Both the position numbers and the translations under genes were made by a program. Below are positions 26,628-38,658 of a DNA stretch of 64,000 nucleotides, in pieces; position 1 is the first letter of the stretch, and the number at the start of each line of letters is the position of its first letter. The notes beneath the pieces were generated by a model. That model was given only the letters and a program-made list of their open reading frames with translations, was not told where the DNA came from and searched no databases. The stretch is from Pipra filicauda (Eukaryota > Chordata > Aves > Passeriformes > Pipridae), in NCBI RefSeq assembly GCF_003945595.2, contig NW_024104284.1, positions 1,003,001-1,067,000 on the forward strand, written 5' to 3'.

Positions 26628-29600
26628 AATTTTTAATTTGATTCCATCACACAAGCATATGATGAATTTTAAGTTCATAAAAATATCTGTAATGAAAGTG
26701 TCGGTATATACTATCAAATTTATTCATAAGCAGACTTTCTTCTATCCTTCTAAAGTTTTCTTTTCAAATGCAGTTTAACATCTCCTACGTAATCTGTGAA
26801 GTACAAATGGGTGAGGTACAAACTGCATTGTTTTTAATTGCAGTGATTTTCTTCAAAATCCAAGGGCAAGGCTCATTAGAGATCAATACTGACAGCCATG
26901 AAAAACTAAGTCTATTCCCACACAGATGAATTACAGCATAGGTAGAGTAAGGCTAAAATTCCATAATAATTCTGACCTAGCATGTAAAATGTTATTTCGC
27001 TTTCCATGTCCATTCTTCAATCTCAGACTTCTCCACCAAGGCAGCCAATAAAGCAGCCAATTGTGATATGCCCACTATAAATCCTAGCAAAGAGCAACAA
27101 TATGTCTTACATAGCTCACTAAAAAAGCATCAAAATAGCAACTCTCAGTCAACAGTATATCAGATCTATGTTCTCACTATGTCCCCTCACAAAAGCTCAT
27201 GTGATCCATACTACATAAGATTTGTGAATAAATCAACACATTCGGTAGATATTTTAATTAATTTGTCACCTATACTCTCTGCCCTTTCATTATTATGTTA
27301 AATGTTTCCATGTACTGTGGACTATTTTAGCAAAATACAAGTTTTCCTTCTCCAACTTCAAGTAACATCTTGAAGTTTAAAAACATACAGAAAAAATGTA
27401 AATAGGCTTTACTGAGGGCATCGCATCTTAGCTGCAAAATGCAAATGCACGTTACAAAGAAGCTTCTGAATATCTAAGTAGTGAGTACACACTTAAAGAG
27501 TGAGATTTAGTTATAACTAAAAGGAAAGCAAAGGAAAAATAATATCTGTCAGTAACTATTAGTGGGAGATTGTCATGGAAGCCATTTAAGGAAATGTAAG
27601 ACTTGGAATAGCATAATGATGCAGCTGCAGAAGTAAAAAAAATGTGCATATTGTTAATATGTTGTGGTATAGCTTCAGACATTTAAATTAATGAACTAAT
27701 TTCAAACTTCAAAATGCCAAACACCCCAGTGACCATACACTTTCCATACGAATTGTACACATTTTATTTCCATTAAACTCTTAAATAAAATTTCCATTAG
27801 TCTTTTACTAGAATAACGTGCAATTTCCATAGAAAAAGATTGAAAAATCATAAACAGTTAAAAAGCGCAGTGCAGCAAATCCACCACATTCAAGATCTAT
27901 TTTTCAAACTATTCATCAACTCAAAATAATTGCATAATATCAGCAAAAGTATTCCAAATGCTCAGGAGAGGAAATGCTGTTCTAGGTAATAGGTAAATGC
28001 AGGACTGAATGAAAGAAAATTAATTTCTTTCACTCTTCCATCATGTAAATGGTATTTCTAAATACAGCACTGACAAAATGGCTTTGTTTTAAAACCCTGT
28101 TTAAAAATTCCCTGGTTATTTTCTGTTGGTTTTTTTTTTTTTTCTAGTTCTGGATCCTAAATTGATTAAACTATACAACCTGTCATTTTTCATGTCAGAT
28201 TTCTACTTGGTATGTTTTGAAAAGGCTAAGCTAGTGATTCATTAAAAATAGGGAGTGTTTCCATAATATAAATGCTGCTGACAAGCTACTAACTGTAGAA
28301 CTGGTAAGATGCCTTAGTAGTATGTAACCACTGATGTAATATTACAAATTATTTTTAATACTCAACCTTGCCATTTCACCAATATATATGACTGTTTAAA
28401 ATGCTAGTCTAACACAGAGCAGGAGTCCTGGCAACTGTATTTATTCCCTGAAATCATAAAATATTACCAAAATATTATCTGTAATAAAGATGTGAATTAT
28501 ATGTTATCTCAGCTCGATTATCCTGATGGGTAAAAGCCAAAGAATACTTCTTTAAGGTTTAAATTCCCAAGAGAAGAAGAGCTCAGATCCTGTCTGCAAG
28601 CACACAATGGAATCACAGCTGACGATGCACATCTTTTTCTGGATGTCTCCATATGCTCAGGAGGGTTTCCTCCCCCCCTCCCCATTTCTCCCTCTCCACC
28701 TCCCTTGCTCCCAGCGTTACATTGAAGAATTTGTCATTATCCACTGCCAGGAGTATGAGAACGTTTTAACAACTAACAAAAATAAAGCAGGGCAGTGAAC
28801 TTCACCTCATTTAAAAGTAAGGGATCTTGCCAGAGTAACCGTCTGTAACTAAGTTAACTATCAGCAGAAAATGGGTGAATGAATGGATGCTGTTTTATGC
28901 CTTCTATAAAGTAACTATCCATGTTACTTTGGTCTTAGTTTAAAATGCTGTGTCACACAGAAGAGCATATACTGTAACAACGCATTTAACCTCTGACCTC
29001 TAAAGCCAAACAGACGTAAATGAATATTAAGCATTTTAATGCCTATAAGAATACTGAAGAAATGTGTGGAATTTGTTAAATACTTTATACCTACTTGCAT
29101 GCAAACTGCATTGTTCAGAGAGGCCAACCACAGAAAACGTACAAAAAACCTCAATGTGGTAAGAACAATTTCAGTTCAGTGTTCCCTTTCTCCAATGCAC
29201 AATCTATTAGTGTTCAGCAGACAAAGAGTTACATTTATATTTGAATTTGGTACCACTCTTTAGTGTGTCTTTTCCTTTTAAATGAGCTGACAGCATCCTC
29301 AAGGCTTAGACCTCATAAGCCTCTGCAATTCTGGTGTCAGGTGTTAGAGAAATTCCAGCTGAGCGCAGAAGCCCAGATTTTGCCAATGAGACAGCGACAT
29401 CAGCAACAAAGGCAAGGAGCAGAAGACAGTAGGCATTGTAGCAGCAGCTGGCTCGCTCACTGACTTTGTTCTTCCTGCTGCAAAACCTGGGCTTCCTGCA
29501 GATGGGCTAGCTCCTACTGGTTTTTTTAGAGGACGGAGGGAAAAGTTGGGAATGCCAACACTACAGACAGCTTACACACCTCTTTCAATGGCGCCTTTCA

Positions 29601-32600
29601 GTCTTCTCATGAGCAAGCTACACCTTAAGTGATTATAAAAACATAAACATTATTTATAAATAATTTATTTTTACTTCAGTTTAATGCAATACATTACATT
29701 AAACGCAAATAAATCCCTCGTATTTTCTAATTTTTCCACCAGAAATAACCTTTATTTTCTTTCTCAAATAAAACAACTCCAGCTTAAAAACTTAAGCTGA
29801 TTCCAAAAGCATCATTCCTGATTGCAATAAAGTATTCCTTCCTAATGTTTCAAGTTTCAAATCTAGCACTGACACCACCAGGACACACAACAAGGAATTT
29901 ACACACTTAGTAAAGAAGTGCCTTCAGACATTGCAGAGATACTGATGAAGCACATCATACGTAGACTCTCCCCCTAGTGAAGACCACAAGCCTGAGAAAA
30001 TAAAAAGTTGAGAAATCTTCAGGTTTTTTGCGAAATAAAATAGTACAGTGGCTGAAAAGATGAGGTGATCGCAGCACCTTTGTCATGCATTTATTGCATA
30101 ATGCTCACCAAGATGAGATACAAACATATTAAAAATAACATGATTTTTCAAATTATTACATGATGTTAAAAAGATCAACCTTTCTTCTTAAAGTTGTTCT
30201 CAATATTTCTGAAGGTTGAGTCCACGACAAACTATTTTCTTCAAGACTACAGATGACCAAGACTGACCATGAACATAAGCTTCTCACAGCACTTATCAAA
30301 TTTAGGGATTAACCATTTGGGGGTAATTTATATCTTTCTTTATCTCATGTGACACAGTAGAGCCAACTTCTATGTCCAATCCCTAAGCAGCTGTATCACA
30401 AATGCCAAAATAAGGGACACAAATGCCTGAGTGTCTGTATGTGCTTCTATACACATCTGTATGTGCAAATATTCACAAGCCTAGTATAACCTATTTGTGA
30501 CACCACCAGTGATAATAAACAAATGTTCTAAAAAATACGTAGGAGGCATAGTGCCTACACCAAGTGCAATAAAAGAACCACTTTCCATTTACACTAAGCT
30601 GCGCGTAAGCAAAGACGAACCCTGCTCTGGGGAATAATATTTTTGGTACAACATTAACAACAATGTACAACGTTGTCATTTCTCAAAGAGCATCCAACAC
30701 AGCAGACCAGCAGCTCCCTCCCTTTGGGCACTGCCAGAGGATTCCCCCATGAGTGGAGCCCACCAGGTAGCCCAACACGGCTCTTGGGTTACAGGGAGCC
30801 AGGAAATTAACTGACTAGAGATGTTTTTATAGTTCAGTAGATAAAAAACCCAAAGGTATAAAACCCAAATTACTGTCTTCAACCACAATGGCAGAACAAC
30901 AGAAACAAAAATGCTTTAAGTAAGAAGACTGGCAGTCTAAAATACCTACTTATTTACAGCGGCAACAGAGTTCTGCTGAAACTGCCACAGCCAGACACTA
31001 TATGCTTACCTCAAACTATACCTAAACATTATGAGTTCAGTTCTAAAGCCTATTCACCTGCTTCCTACTACTCTGAGGAAAAGAAAAAAAAAATAAAAAT
31101 ACAAAAGCAATTGATTATTATCAAACAAGCAAGCTATTCTCCTTTCACAAGGAGACTCCCTGCTAAATTACAAGTATATTTATACAGTGAGCTCCCACAT
31201 ATGCACACTTCAGACAGAAGTACACAGGCTAACTTAAACTAAGATCCAGATATTATTTCCCGGTGACTGCCAGCAACCAAACCTCCTTGCCCTTTCTTAT
31301 TTCCCTCCCCCCCACCTTTTTCTGCCAGGCTCCCGGGCAGGTTTCCCGCAGACAAACTGAATGCCCCTCTCTGGCAAGAGCAGCGTGCGGTCCCTGGGCC
31401 GGGGGAAAAGCTCAGGCCCAAGCGGCTGCAAAGGAGCGAGGGGCAGCGAGGCAGGAGAGGGACGCGGCTCCGGTTACACCTCGCCCCGCAGCCTCCGAGC
31501 CGCGCGGTGCCCGCGGCGGCGCACACACTGCCCCCCGCGGAGGCGGGGAGGGGCCGCGCACCCGCCCTCCGCGGAGGCGCCGGGCATCTCCGCACCCCTC
31601 CCCCGCGCACCACGCGTGGGGCCCCGCTCGCCGCGGAGCTCCCTCTCCGCCCGCAGTCGCCGTGCGCGGCGGAGAAGCGGGAGCGAGCGGAGCGGCAGCC
31701 GCCCAAGGACCCCGGACCCGCGCCCGGCCGGCTGCTCTCCTGCTCTCCCCTCCTCCCGCCGCCGCTCCCCGCCCCGCGCACACACGCAGACACACGGCAC
31801 TGCGGCGGCCGGGCCCCCACCCCTCCCCGGGCCGCGGGGAGGAGGCGGCCGGGCGCCCCGGGCTGCGCTCGCTCGCACGCAGCTGCGCGGCTGCGGCGCC
31901 CGCCGCCCGCCCCCGCGGCCCGGCGCTGCGCGGCGCACACAGGCCGGCACGGCCCCCGCGCACAAAGTTGGAGAAGTTGCCCGCTTCGCCCCCTCCTTCC
32001 CCGCGCGTCCCCTGCGGGCGCGGAGCGGCGGCGGGGCGCCCGGCGCAGGGGGAAGGGGAGAGGGCGCCGGGCACCGCCGGTGCCTGCCCGGCGCGGGAAG
32101 GGGGGCGGCGGGCTCGGCCCCGTGGAGGGGGCGCGGAGCGGCCCGCGCCGCTGCGCACCGAGCCGTTGTCAGCCGGAGAAGGGGAGGGGACGTGCACCGC
32201 CCTGCTCCCCAAATCACCCCTTTTGTCATCGGCGAGAGACCCTCCCTCAAGTTTCGCTGTCGCTGCATGCTGGGGATGAAGGGGAACGTCCCGATCAACC
32301 CCCTGAAAACAGCACCCCACTGCCCCATCCTCCTCCGGCCCGAGCAGGGCAGCCTCTGCCCGCCGGCTCAGCCCCTCGCCTCCCCGGCTCCACGCACTTT
32401 TCCCCCTAGCCAGAGGCGCGGAGAGGCGGCACCCGACCTCCGCCTGGCCTGGGAGCAGGAAGCCGGTCCCCTCGACCCGGCAGGGTGGGGTATTCTATCC
32501 CCCCCCCTCCCTCCCTCGCCGAAACGGGGGACGTCCCGGAGAAGTAACCCCGCGCGCCCACCCCCACCACCGGGCGCAGGGGTACGAGCACGATGCCCCA

Positions 32601-32882
32601 GCGAGGGGCGGCCCCACCGTTCCCTGGCGCCCCACGGAGGGGCCGCAACCCCCGCCCCGCTCCCCCCGCCGCCGGCGCGGGGGAAGCCGCCTCGCCGCGG
32701 CCGCGGTGCCGCCCGCCAACACCGCCCCTCCGCGCACCGGCGCGGCCCCGAGCGTCCCCTCGGCGGTGCACGGGGCGGCCAGGGAGGCGCGGGGGCTCGG
32801 GCACACCCCCCGCCGCGCGGGGGCCGTGTGGGGGCCGTTACCGGGGTCAGTGCCGTCTCCCGCCGCTGCCGCCGGCGCTGAC

Positions 32883-32927
32883 CTTCGCTTTGTAAGATGA
32901 AGCTGAAGCTGGGGCTGCGGCCGCCAT
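32883..32927 (-). CDS. Candidate first coding exon, 15 codons
   Basis: Minus-strand ATG at 32927-32925 in a strong Kozak setting (A at -3, G at +4). It reads MAAAAPASASSYKAK and then meets a donor, AAG|gtcagc, at 32882-32881, in phase 0. Read on without splicing, the frame stops after eight more codons, so splicing is needed. Ala-rich starts encoded by GCGGCCGC are common in vertebrate CpG-island genes. The start overlaps a YY1 motif in sense orientation, a known arrangement at many start codons. The family is not recognised. Confidence 0.5.
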
Positions 32928-32930
32928 GTT
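32920..32930 (-). promoter_or_regulatory. YY1-type motif overlapping the start codon
   Basis: The minus strand reads AACATGGCGGC, matching the long YY1 consensus AANATGGCGGC. YY1 sites of this form typically lie just downstream of the transcription start in sense orientation, often including the ATG. That would place the start site a little to the right of 32930 for a minus-strand transcript. Confidence 0.65.
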
Positions 32931-33105
32931 CCCGTTTTAATAACTGCCTGCTTGTTTATTTCAATGGAGACCCTCCCACCGCTCGCCCTCCTCCTCCTCC
33001 CCTTCTACCCAGAGGAGGGCTGGACGGGGAGGAGGCGGGGGGAGGCACAAGTCACTCCCCCTTGCCCCCGGGCACAGCGGCAGCGGCCGGGCCCCGAGCG
33101 GGGGG

Positions 33106-33134
33106 AGGCCGGGCCGGGCCGGGCCGGGCCGGGC
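33106..33134. repeat. (GGGCC)n short tandem repeat
   Basis: About five consecutive GGGCC units inside the CpG island. It is a probable slippage-prone site and may form G-rich secondary structure. Confidence 0.85.
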
Positions 33135-33248
33135 GGCACCGCGGCGCGGTCTGGGTGCCGCCGCCGCCCCTCAGCGATGCCGCCCGGGGGAGAGGGGGCT
33201 GCTCCGCGCCCCGCCCGAGGGACAATGGCAGCCGCCCCGCTCGCTCGC

Positions 33249-33264
33249 AGCGCTGCGCAGCGCT
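33249..33264. promoter_or_regulatory. Perfect 16-bp GC palindrome, NRF1-like
   Basis: AGCGCTGCGCAGCGCT is its own reverse complement. Its centre, TGCGCA, resembles half of an NRF1 site. It is near the right edge of the island, a plausible core-promoter position for the minus-strand gene. Binding is inferred. Confidence 0.45.
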
Positions 33265-33505
33265 CTCGGGAGCCTCCTCCTCGGCGCCCGAGCCGGCGAG
33301 AAAGGGGAAGGGAAAAACAAAGTCCTTCGCCCTCGAAGGGAGAGACTTTGGCTGTGGCCCTTTGCTGTCCGCCCTCGGAGGAGCCCCGCTTCCAGGCGGG
33401 ACCGGAGTAGTCAGCCTTGTTACGGCTTTTAGTGGCCCATATTCACAAAAACAGGGAGGCTAGGCGGGGGAGATACAGTCTTATTTCCTTTCTTTGCCTC
33501 CGGGG

Positions 33506-33536
<31 letters not shown>

Positions 33537-33544
33537 AAAAAAAA
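33506..33544. repeat. Poly-A run at the edge of the CpG island
   Basis: 29 A, one G, then 9 A. I saw no retrotransposon body immediately upstream, so this is a simple repeat rather than an insertion tail. The length may be unreliable because homopolymers are error-prone in sequencing. Confidence 0.9.
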
Positions 33545-36254
33545 GACACACATGGCTGAAAATTGTGTCAGCTGTATCTCACTCACGGGAGTGAGGGGAT
33601 GCAGATGTAGACTTTTCCTAGATTAAAGGGGTGAATACATGAGTTAAAAATTATTAAGGGCTGTAGGGCGATTGTTAAACATTGCCCTTTAGTTCAAGAA
33701 GCAATCCACGATGCAGAAATCCTATCTTACAAGAAAAGCTTTACGTTTTTGCACATGTCGATAATGGCGAGCTATACTTTACACACTGCAACAATCCTTA
33801 TTTTTGATATTTTCTCACATGCAGCCCCAAGCTGTTCTGTAGCTATCCGCAGATACATTGTTCCTGGTGGTATAGCTAACTCTGCGTGCGATTGGGCTTG
33901 TCCAATACTTTTTTAGTCATAACCCTTGTTTTCCAATTTGTTACACTTTGCCCTACTGTGCTGCATACAATTTCCCACACTTGTGTCTGAGTCAGTTTTT
34001 TAAAGCTTTTTTATTTCATTGGGTAAAAATAGTTCAATTGTTTCTCCAAACAAATTAAAAGAAAATTCTTTCCCACTCTTCTCCCCCAAGTTAAAGAAAA
34101 AAGTCTTTGCAATATAAACAATATTATATAAATATAAAATAACTGAAAACTTGGAATATTTTTGTCTTCTGGAGAAAGAACTCAGGAATGGGAGGAATTG
34201 CCATGAGAATTTCATTGAATTTGGTCCCATTAGAAGATGCGGATGGAGGGATTGTTGTTTGTATACGCTCAATTAGAGTTTTGATGTGAAACTAACCAGA
34301 GATCAAACCCACATTAAATGCCGCTGTTTTAAGGGAAGTTTGGCATCATTTCAGAAGACAAGGCTCCAGTGTTGGGCTGCAGCAGCTGGACAGGACTACC
34401 TTTCTGAGGACTACCTCTCCATCAGTTATGTTTGACAGAGAAATTGCATAGTCTTCAGGAAGTTCTTCCACCCTGCCCATACACAGACGGGTAAAAAGAG
34501 ATTGAAGGTTAATTCCATCTAGAGGGCAGAGAAATCAGAATATTACCTTGAAATAACATAGCAAATAAGAGTAGCTTGTGTGTGAAAAAAAAGAAACAAA
34601 GCAAAACTGGGGTAAAGAGTCCTGGACAGATAGAGCTTTTCCCTTGACCTCATTTGTTATATCTATGCAAATCTCTGTAGCAAATAAGTTAACAGTTATA
34701 CAGGCAATAATCTCATTTACCTCACAGTTGTGATTCATTCATTCTCCTGTGCTAAGTGAAACAGTAGTCCACGGGGAGGGGGGGAATAAAAAAAGTATGT
34801 ATTTAATTTTATGACCATAAGCAGTTGAGTTTAAAATCGCACAGGTAATTTTTATCCCAGCGTTTCTTATTTATGAAAGCTTGATTTTTTTTTCTAACTT
34901 CACTCTTCCTTTAGCATAACCAAAAGTCTTTATTAAACTAGTACCTAAATCCACTGGGGAAAGCAAGGAAGACTTTTAACTTGGTGCAGTATGAGCATAA
35001 AAGATAGCCCATATAACACGAAGTTTATGGTCTCAACGCTGACAAAAAACCCTGAGTCCAGTGTGTCAGTGTCCTATCCAAACTGAGTGGGAGAGGGGAT
35101 TTAACTACACATATGCTCAGATCCACTGAAATTCGTTAGAATCTTCTAACTCAAAAGCAAATATATTTTGTCATCTAAGGCCAAACCCCAAAACCCTGGT
35201 TACAAGCATCACTGTATGCAAAGACCAGTAATTATATTACTCCTAACTGCTATTTTTTTAAAAGGAAGGCACCATATTTCAGATGGGAAATAGATTTGAT
35301 AAACACTCTTCAGTGCAGATTTTATTCAATATTAGAGCTCTTCTCTGAACCTTCTCCAGTGTCACCATTGCTGCATTGTGCTGACTAGAGCTGGGCTTAG
35401 TTTTTCAACAAAAGTTTCATCCATTCTAAACAAGAGTAATACAAGCTTCCTGTCATCCTCTTGTGTTCACCTTCCTCCCATTTATTCTTCTGCTGGCTAT
35501 TTTGTTCACAACATCGTTTTATGCATTCACTCGATTCTTCACTGTGATCTGCAAACCTTTCCTGATGTGAAATTTAGCAGTGGGAGAAGTTTTTAGTTAT
35601 TTTAGTTTTCAGAGAAGTTTGGTTACATATCCTCTCAGAACTTTCCTCTCCCTTAAATTAACACAAAAAAAAATCAGAGTCTGACTGCAACCATGTTTTC
35701 CTGATCAGTATAGCCATATATTGTCAATGTTCTTCTTTCTTACTTACTTTTTCTATGTACCATATTTCTTAAAAAATTGGTACGCGGGGTGAGTAAAACT
35801 AGTTGTTTTACTCACTGCATTTGCAGGTGTGTTTCTAACTGGTTTTCAAATAAGTAAAGTTATTCTTCCATAAGGTGAAAGGTTATGAACAAACTGTTGG
35901 GTGCTTATGAACTTGGTAGGCCATTCAGGTATAGCTGCTGTCTCATAAAGCTCTATCTGCAGCTTTAATGCGTAAGGAAGAATGGTTTATGTGCACCTGC
36001 TGACACCAGGGCTATATGTAACGCAGCTGTTGGTGCACAAAGACTTTTTCATGAGCAGCTGCATTTACCCTGTAGAATCACTCTGCCCACCTTTATGGGG
36101 AATTGACTCCTGACTTACTCATTAACCTTTCCAAGTGGATTTAAATATGGTCTTTATGAAACCAGTAAGATTTTTGTTGACACAGTATATACCTAACTCA
36201 AACCCACAAAGAAAACAAAATGAAATTTAAAACAATGTAAAATTTCTCCACGAT
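33545..36254. other. Intergenic DNA, no gene seen
   Basis: AT-rich sequence right of the CpG island. I see no convincing exon pair or repeat. A short stretch at 35340-35380 ('ctcttctctgaaccttctccagtgtc') weakly resembles a CR1 fragment but is too short to call. Confidence 0.5.
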
Positions 36255-37590
36255 TTTCATCTTCTTCAGGATTCAAGGGACCCATTAAGGTTGGAGCTTC
36301 AGCTCCAAGTAGGGCCAATTTTGAAGTTATGCCAGGTTTTCCAGGCTGGAAAACCCAGCTGAGTTTTTACTGTCTCCACAGCCTCTTTGAACAGCCCACT
36401 CCACTATTTGAATTAATGTGTGAATTTTTCTTTTCCCCTGATATCTAACTGGTCTGTTCCAACTTGTGCATGTTTCTTCTCACAATGAAAAGGTCACTAT
36501 GGACCTCAAAAATATTCCATCTTTTCTATGTCTGCCCATGAGGTAGCAGAAGAGAACATTAAAATTTGCGCCAGCCTTCTCTTCTTCAGACTAACAGCCT
36601 GACATCAGCCTCTTCTTGTATATCATGTGCTCTAGCACCCTCACAGTCATGATGGCCCTCCCCTGGATTTTCTTTTTTATGTCTGTGTCTTTCACATACT
36701 GCATAGCTCAAAACTGCACTCAGTAATCCAGATGAGATCTCACAAGTACTCCATGGATGAGAATAAACAAGTTTCTTAACCTGCTGGCTATTCTTTTGCT
36801 ACTATGGCCCAGGATGCTGTTGACCTTCTTTGTTGCAAGGTCACTGCTGACTTACTTGTTGCTCACCAGGATTCCAAAATTTCTTTTTGAAAATCCTTTG
36901 CTGTCCTCTTGGCCTTTAGCTCGTAAAGCAATGGCTATTCTGTCCCAGATGCAGGATGTTGCACCACCATTTGTTGGACTTTATGAGGTTACTGCCAGCC
37001 CATTTCTCCAGTCTGCTGAGGTCCCTCCAGTATACTGGCCACTATTTCCCAATTTGCTGTCATCTGCACTTCATCTCATCACTGAGGTCGCTGACTGTTA
37101 CACACTAACAATCCCAATGTCCAGCTTTGAAGTATACTGGCCACCAGTTGGACCTGCTACTGCTGATCACAGCCCTTGAGCCAATGGTACAGTCGATGTT
37201 CCACCTAACTTATCTTCTACTTAACCTAGCTCATACCTTTCCAGTGTGGTTAAAGGAGGCCTATGGGTGATTCTGTCTAAAGCTTTGCTAAAGTCAAAGT
37301 AAATGACATCAGCTGCTCTCCCCTCCTCCACAGATTGAGTTATCTCATTATAAAAAGCAGTCATATTGGTCTGGCAGAATTTGCCCTTTGTAAACCCTTA
37401 CTGCCTGCCCCCAGGCACCTTCTTGTCTTTCAAGCACCTGGACATGGTGTGCAGGAGGATTTACTACTTAATCCTCCCACATGCTGAGGTCAGGCTGGCT
37501 GGCCTGTAGTTCCTTGGATCTCCCTCCTTGAAGATGGACATGACATTTGTCTTTTTCCAGCTTTCCCCACTCACCACCACCTTTACTCAC
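36255..37590 (-). mobile_element. CR1 LINE, 5'-truncated, with broken reverse-transcriptase ORF
   Basis: Read on the minus strand, this matches the layout of the 3' half of an avian CR1 LINE. A reverse-transcriptase segment contains NYRPASLTS (near 37500-37520) and YFDFSKALDRITH (near 37265-37305), standing for the family's NYRPVSL and DFSKAFD motifs. The ORF end and the conserved CR1 3' region follow. In-frame stops lie between the two motifs, so the copy is dead. The 3' terminus lacks an intact octamer repeat and the 5' end is truncated, as is usual for CR1. End positions are approximate. Confidence 0.85.
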
Positions 37591-38550
37591 TACACACCCC
37601 CCTGACATGATATGCACACCCTGTCATTACTACAAGTACTGTACCCCTCTGACCTCCCTTCACATCTCCAAATATCTCTGATTATCCTCCTTCCATTAGC
37701 TCTTTACCACAATCTACCCTTTCAAAATAACACATTGACTTACATGGTGTTATGTTCTTTTAAAGCATTTAGGATCTGGCTCAGCTTCTTCAACGGCACT
37801 TTGGCTATATCGTCATTTGATACAGTGATACACTGGACTCATTAAGAGCTTGCAGTGAAGAGCATATCCTAGGTGTATAGTGCTTATGTACCAAAACTAA
37901 AGCTAGGATTTTTTTTCCTAGAAACTCTTCAGGCATAAGTTGTTTTTTTTTGCCTCAAATAACAAACTTGTAAATGAAAAAATGGTTAATCAAACACCTC
38001 GTTATACGTTTATGTCTTATTAATTCAATAATCTGCTTCACATTCATTTTTTTTTTAAAAATCAAGTAATTTTGAAAAGGAAATCAATAAAGATACATTT
38101 TACCATAGAAAATGTTTTAAAGTAAGTTATAAATGTGTAGGCTAAGAATTAGAATTTTAATAATATTTATGCAAATATTTTTTGTACTAGAGTAAAAGAC
38201 TCCTTTTACTGTTGTAACAGTAAATGTTACTGTTGTAACAGTACACCCTACAACAAAATAATATTTGACTAAGGGATATACACCTGTAGAGCACAATTGC
38301 TCTAAGAGTATTAGAAGTGTATTTATTTTTCTTGTAATGTCATACCACAACCTTTGCATTTTTACCTTGCTGGACTTGCACTTCCATTTACCCACTTGTT
38401 TCTGCCACTTTCCTTCAGCTATGTATAGCAATTGTGACCACATGAAGTGCTGGATCAGACAAACAAAACTTGCCTCTAAAATTTTTTTAGAACATTGTGA
38501 TGGGACTGCTGAGCAGGTGACACTAAATTCCAACCATGAGAAAAGGGTAA
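37591..38550. other. Intergenic DNA with a palindromic repeat
   Basis: No gene seen. Overlapping open frames of 115-138 codons on both strands at 38117-38612 run through the palindromic repeat at 38206 and the CR1 tail that follows, so they are unlikely to be real. Confidence 0.5.
38206..38244. repeat. Two tandem copies of an 18-bp palindrome
   Basis: TTACTGTTGTAACAGTAA (8-bp inverted arms around GT) lies at 38206-38223. It is followed by a near-identical copy at 38227-38244 that differs at the last base, with a 21-bp period. Each copy can form a small hairpin or serve as a dimeric binding site. No family is recognised. Confidence 0.8.
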
Positions 38551-38551
38551 G

Positions 38552-38658
38552 TGCCTGCTGGGTACTCCAGGACAGCCTGCTGGAAACGACCCACTTGAGG
38601 AGGACCAGGTGATCTCCAGAGATCCCATCCAGTCTCAGGAATTCTGTGGCTCTGTGAT
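38552..38658 (+). mobile_element. CR1 LINE 3'-end fragment, diverged
   Basis: The sequence 'gggtactccagg...aggaccaggtgatctccagagatccc', ending in 'attctgtggctctgtgat', follows the CR1 3' end: the 'gatctccagaggtcccttccaacc' region, then ATTCTGTG-type octamers. Only the tail remains. The 5' limit is uncertain and could extend upstream to about 38480. Confidence 0.65.

Larger units (their letters stand above)
9348..31329. other. Long AT-rich presumed intron
   Basis: About 22 kb without a confident gene. It contains MIR-like fossils (10.6 kb and 14.3 kb), a poly-A run at 12.6 kb, a GC-richer patch at 16.2-16.6 kb, and a G/T-rich tract at 26.56 kb. The remaining open frames lack splice context or recognisable domains. 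+ strand A and C excess continues through the lines sampled. Confidence 0.5.
352..32960 (-). other. Inferred minus-strand transcription unit
   Basis: This is an inferred span of one gene, read right to left from the CpG island to the left edge. Three lines of evidence support it. A minus-strand start codon with a splice donor sits in the island at 32883-32927. Several minus-strand splice-bounded open segments lie at 352-3399. The lines I counted in between show + strand A>T and C>G (20641-20700 has A26, T16, C15, G3; 25621-25680 has A23, T14, C15, G8), the skew expected when the minus strand is the sense strand. The gene product is not recognised. The left end may be the true 3' end or may continue outside the window. 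It could also be two genes, or a gene whose exons I have misplaced. Confidence 0.45.
31330..33410. promoter_or_regulatory. CpG island promoter
   Basis: About 2 kb of very GC-rich, CpG-dense sequence between AT-rich flanks. It contains GC boxes (for example 32101-32108, 32605-32611 and 32772-32778), a NotI site, a YY1-type site and a perfect GC palindrome. The long open frames here on both strands (up to 506 codons) overlap each other in several frames and are low-complexity Ala/Pro/Arg/Gly, as expected from GC-rich DNA with few stops. It most likely drives the minus-strand gene. Bidirectional activity is possible because CpG islands often fire both ways. Confidence 0.9.

Noticed and set aside
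31239..32895. Open frames of 100-506 codons on both strands in the CpG island
   Set aside because: They overlap in several frames and both strands and encode low-complexity Ala/Pro/Arg/Gly. GC-rich DNA simply has few stop codons.
35340..35400. Possible CR1 fragment
   Set aside because: Only about 25 bases resemble CR1; chance or extreme decay cannot be told apart.
36757..37179. Plus-strand 140-codon frame
   Set aside because: It is antisense to the CR1 LINE, whose own coding direction is minus.
38117..38612. 138- and 115-codon frames on opposite strands
   Set aside because: They overlap each other, the palindromic repeat and a CR1 tail, with no domain or splice support.
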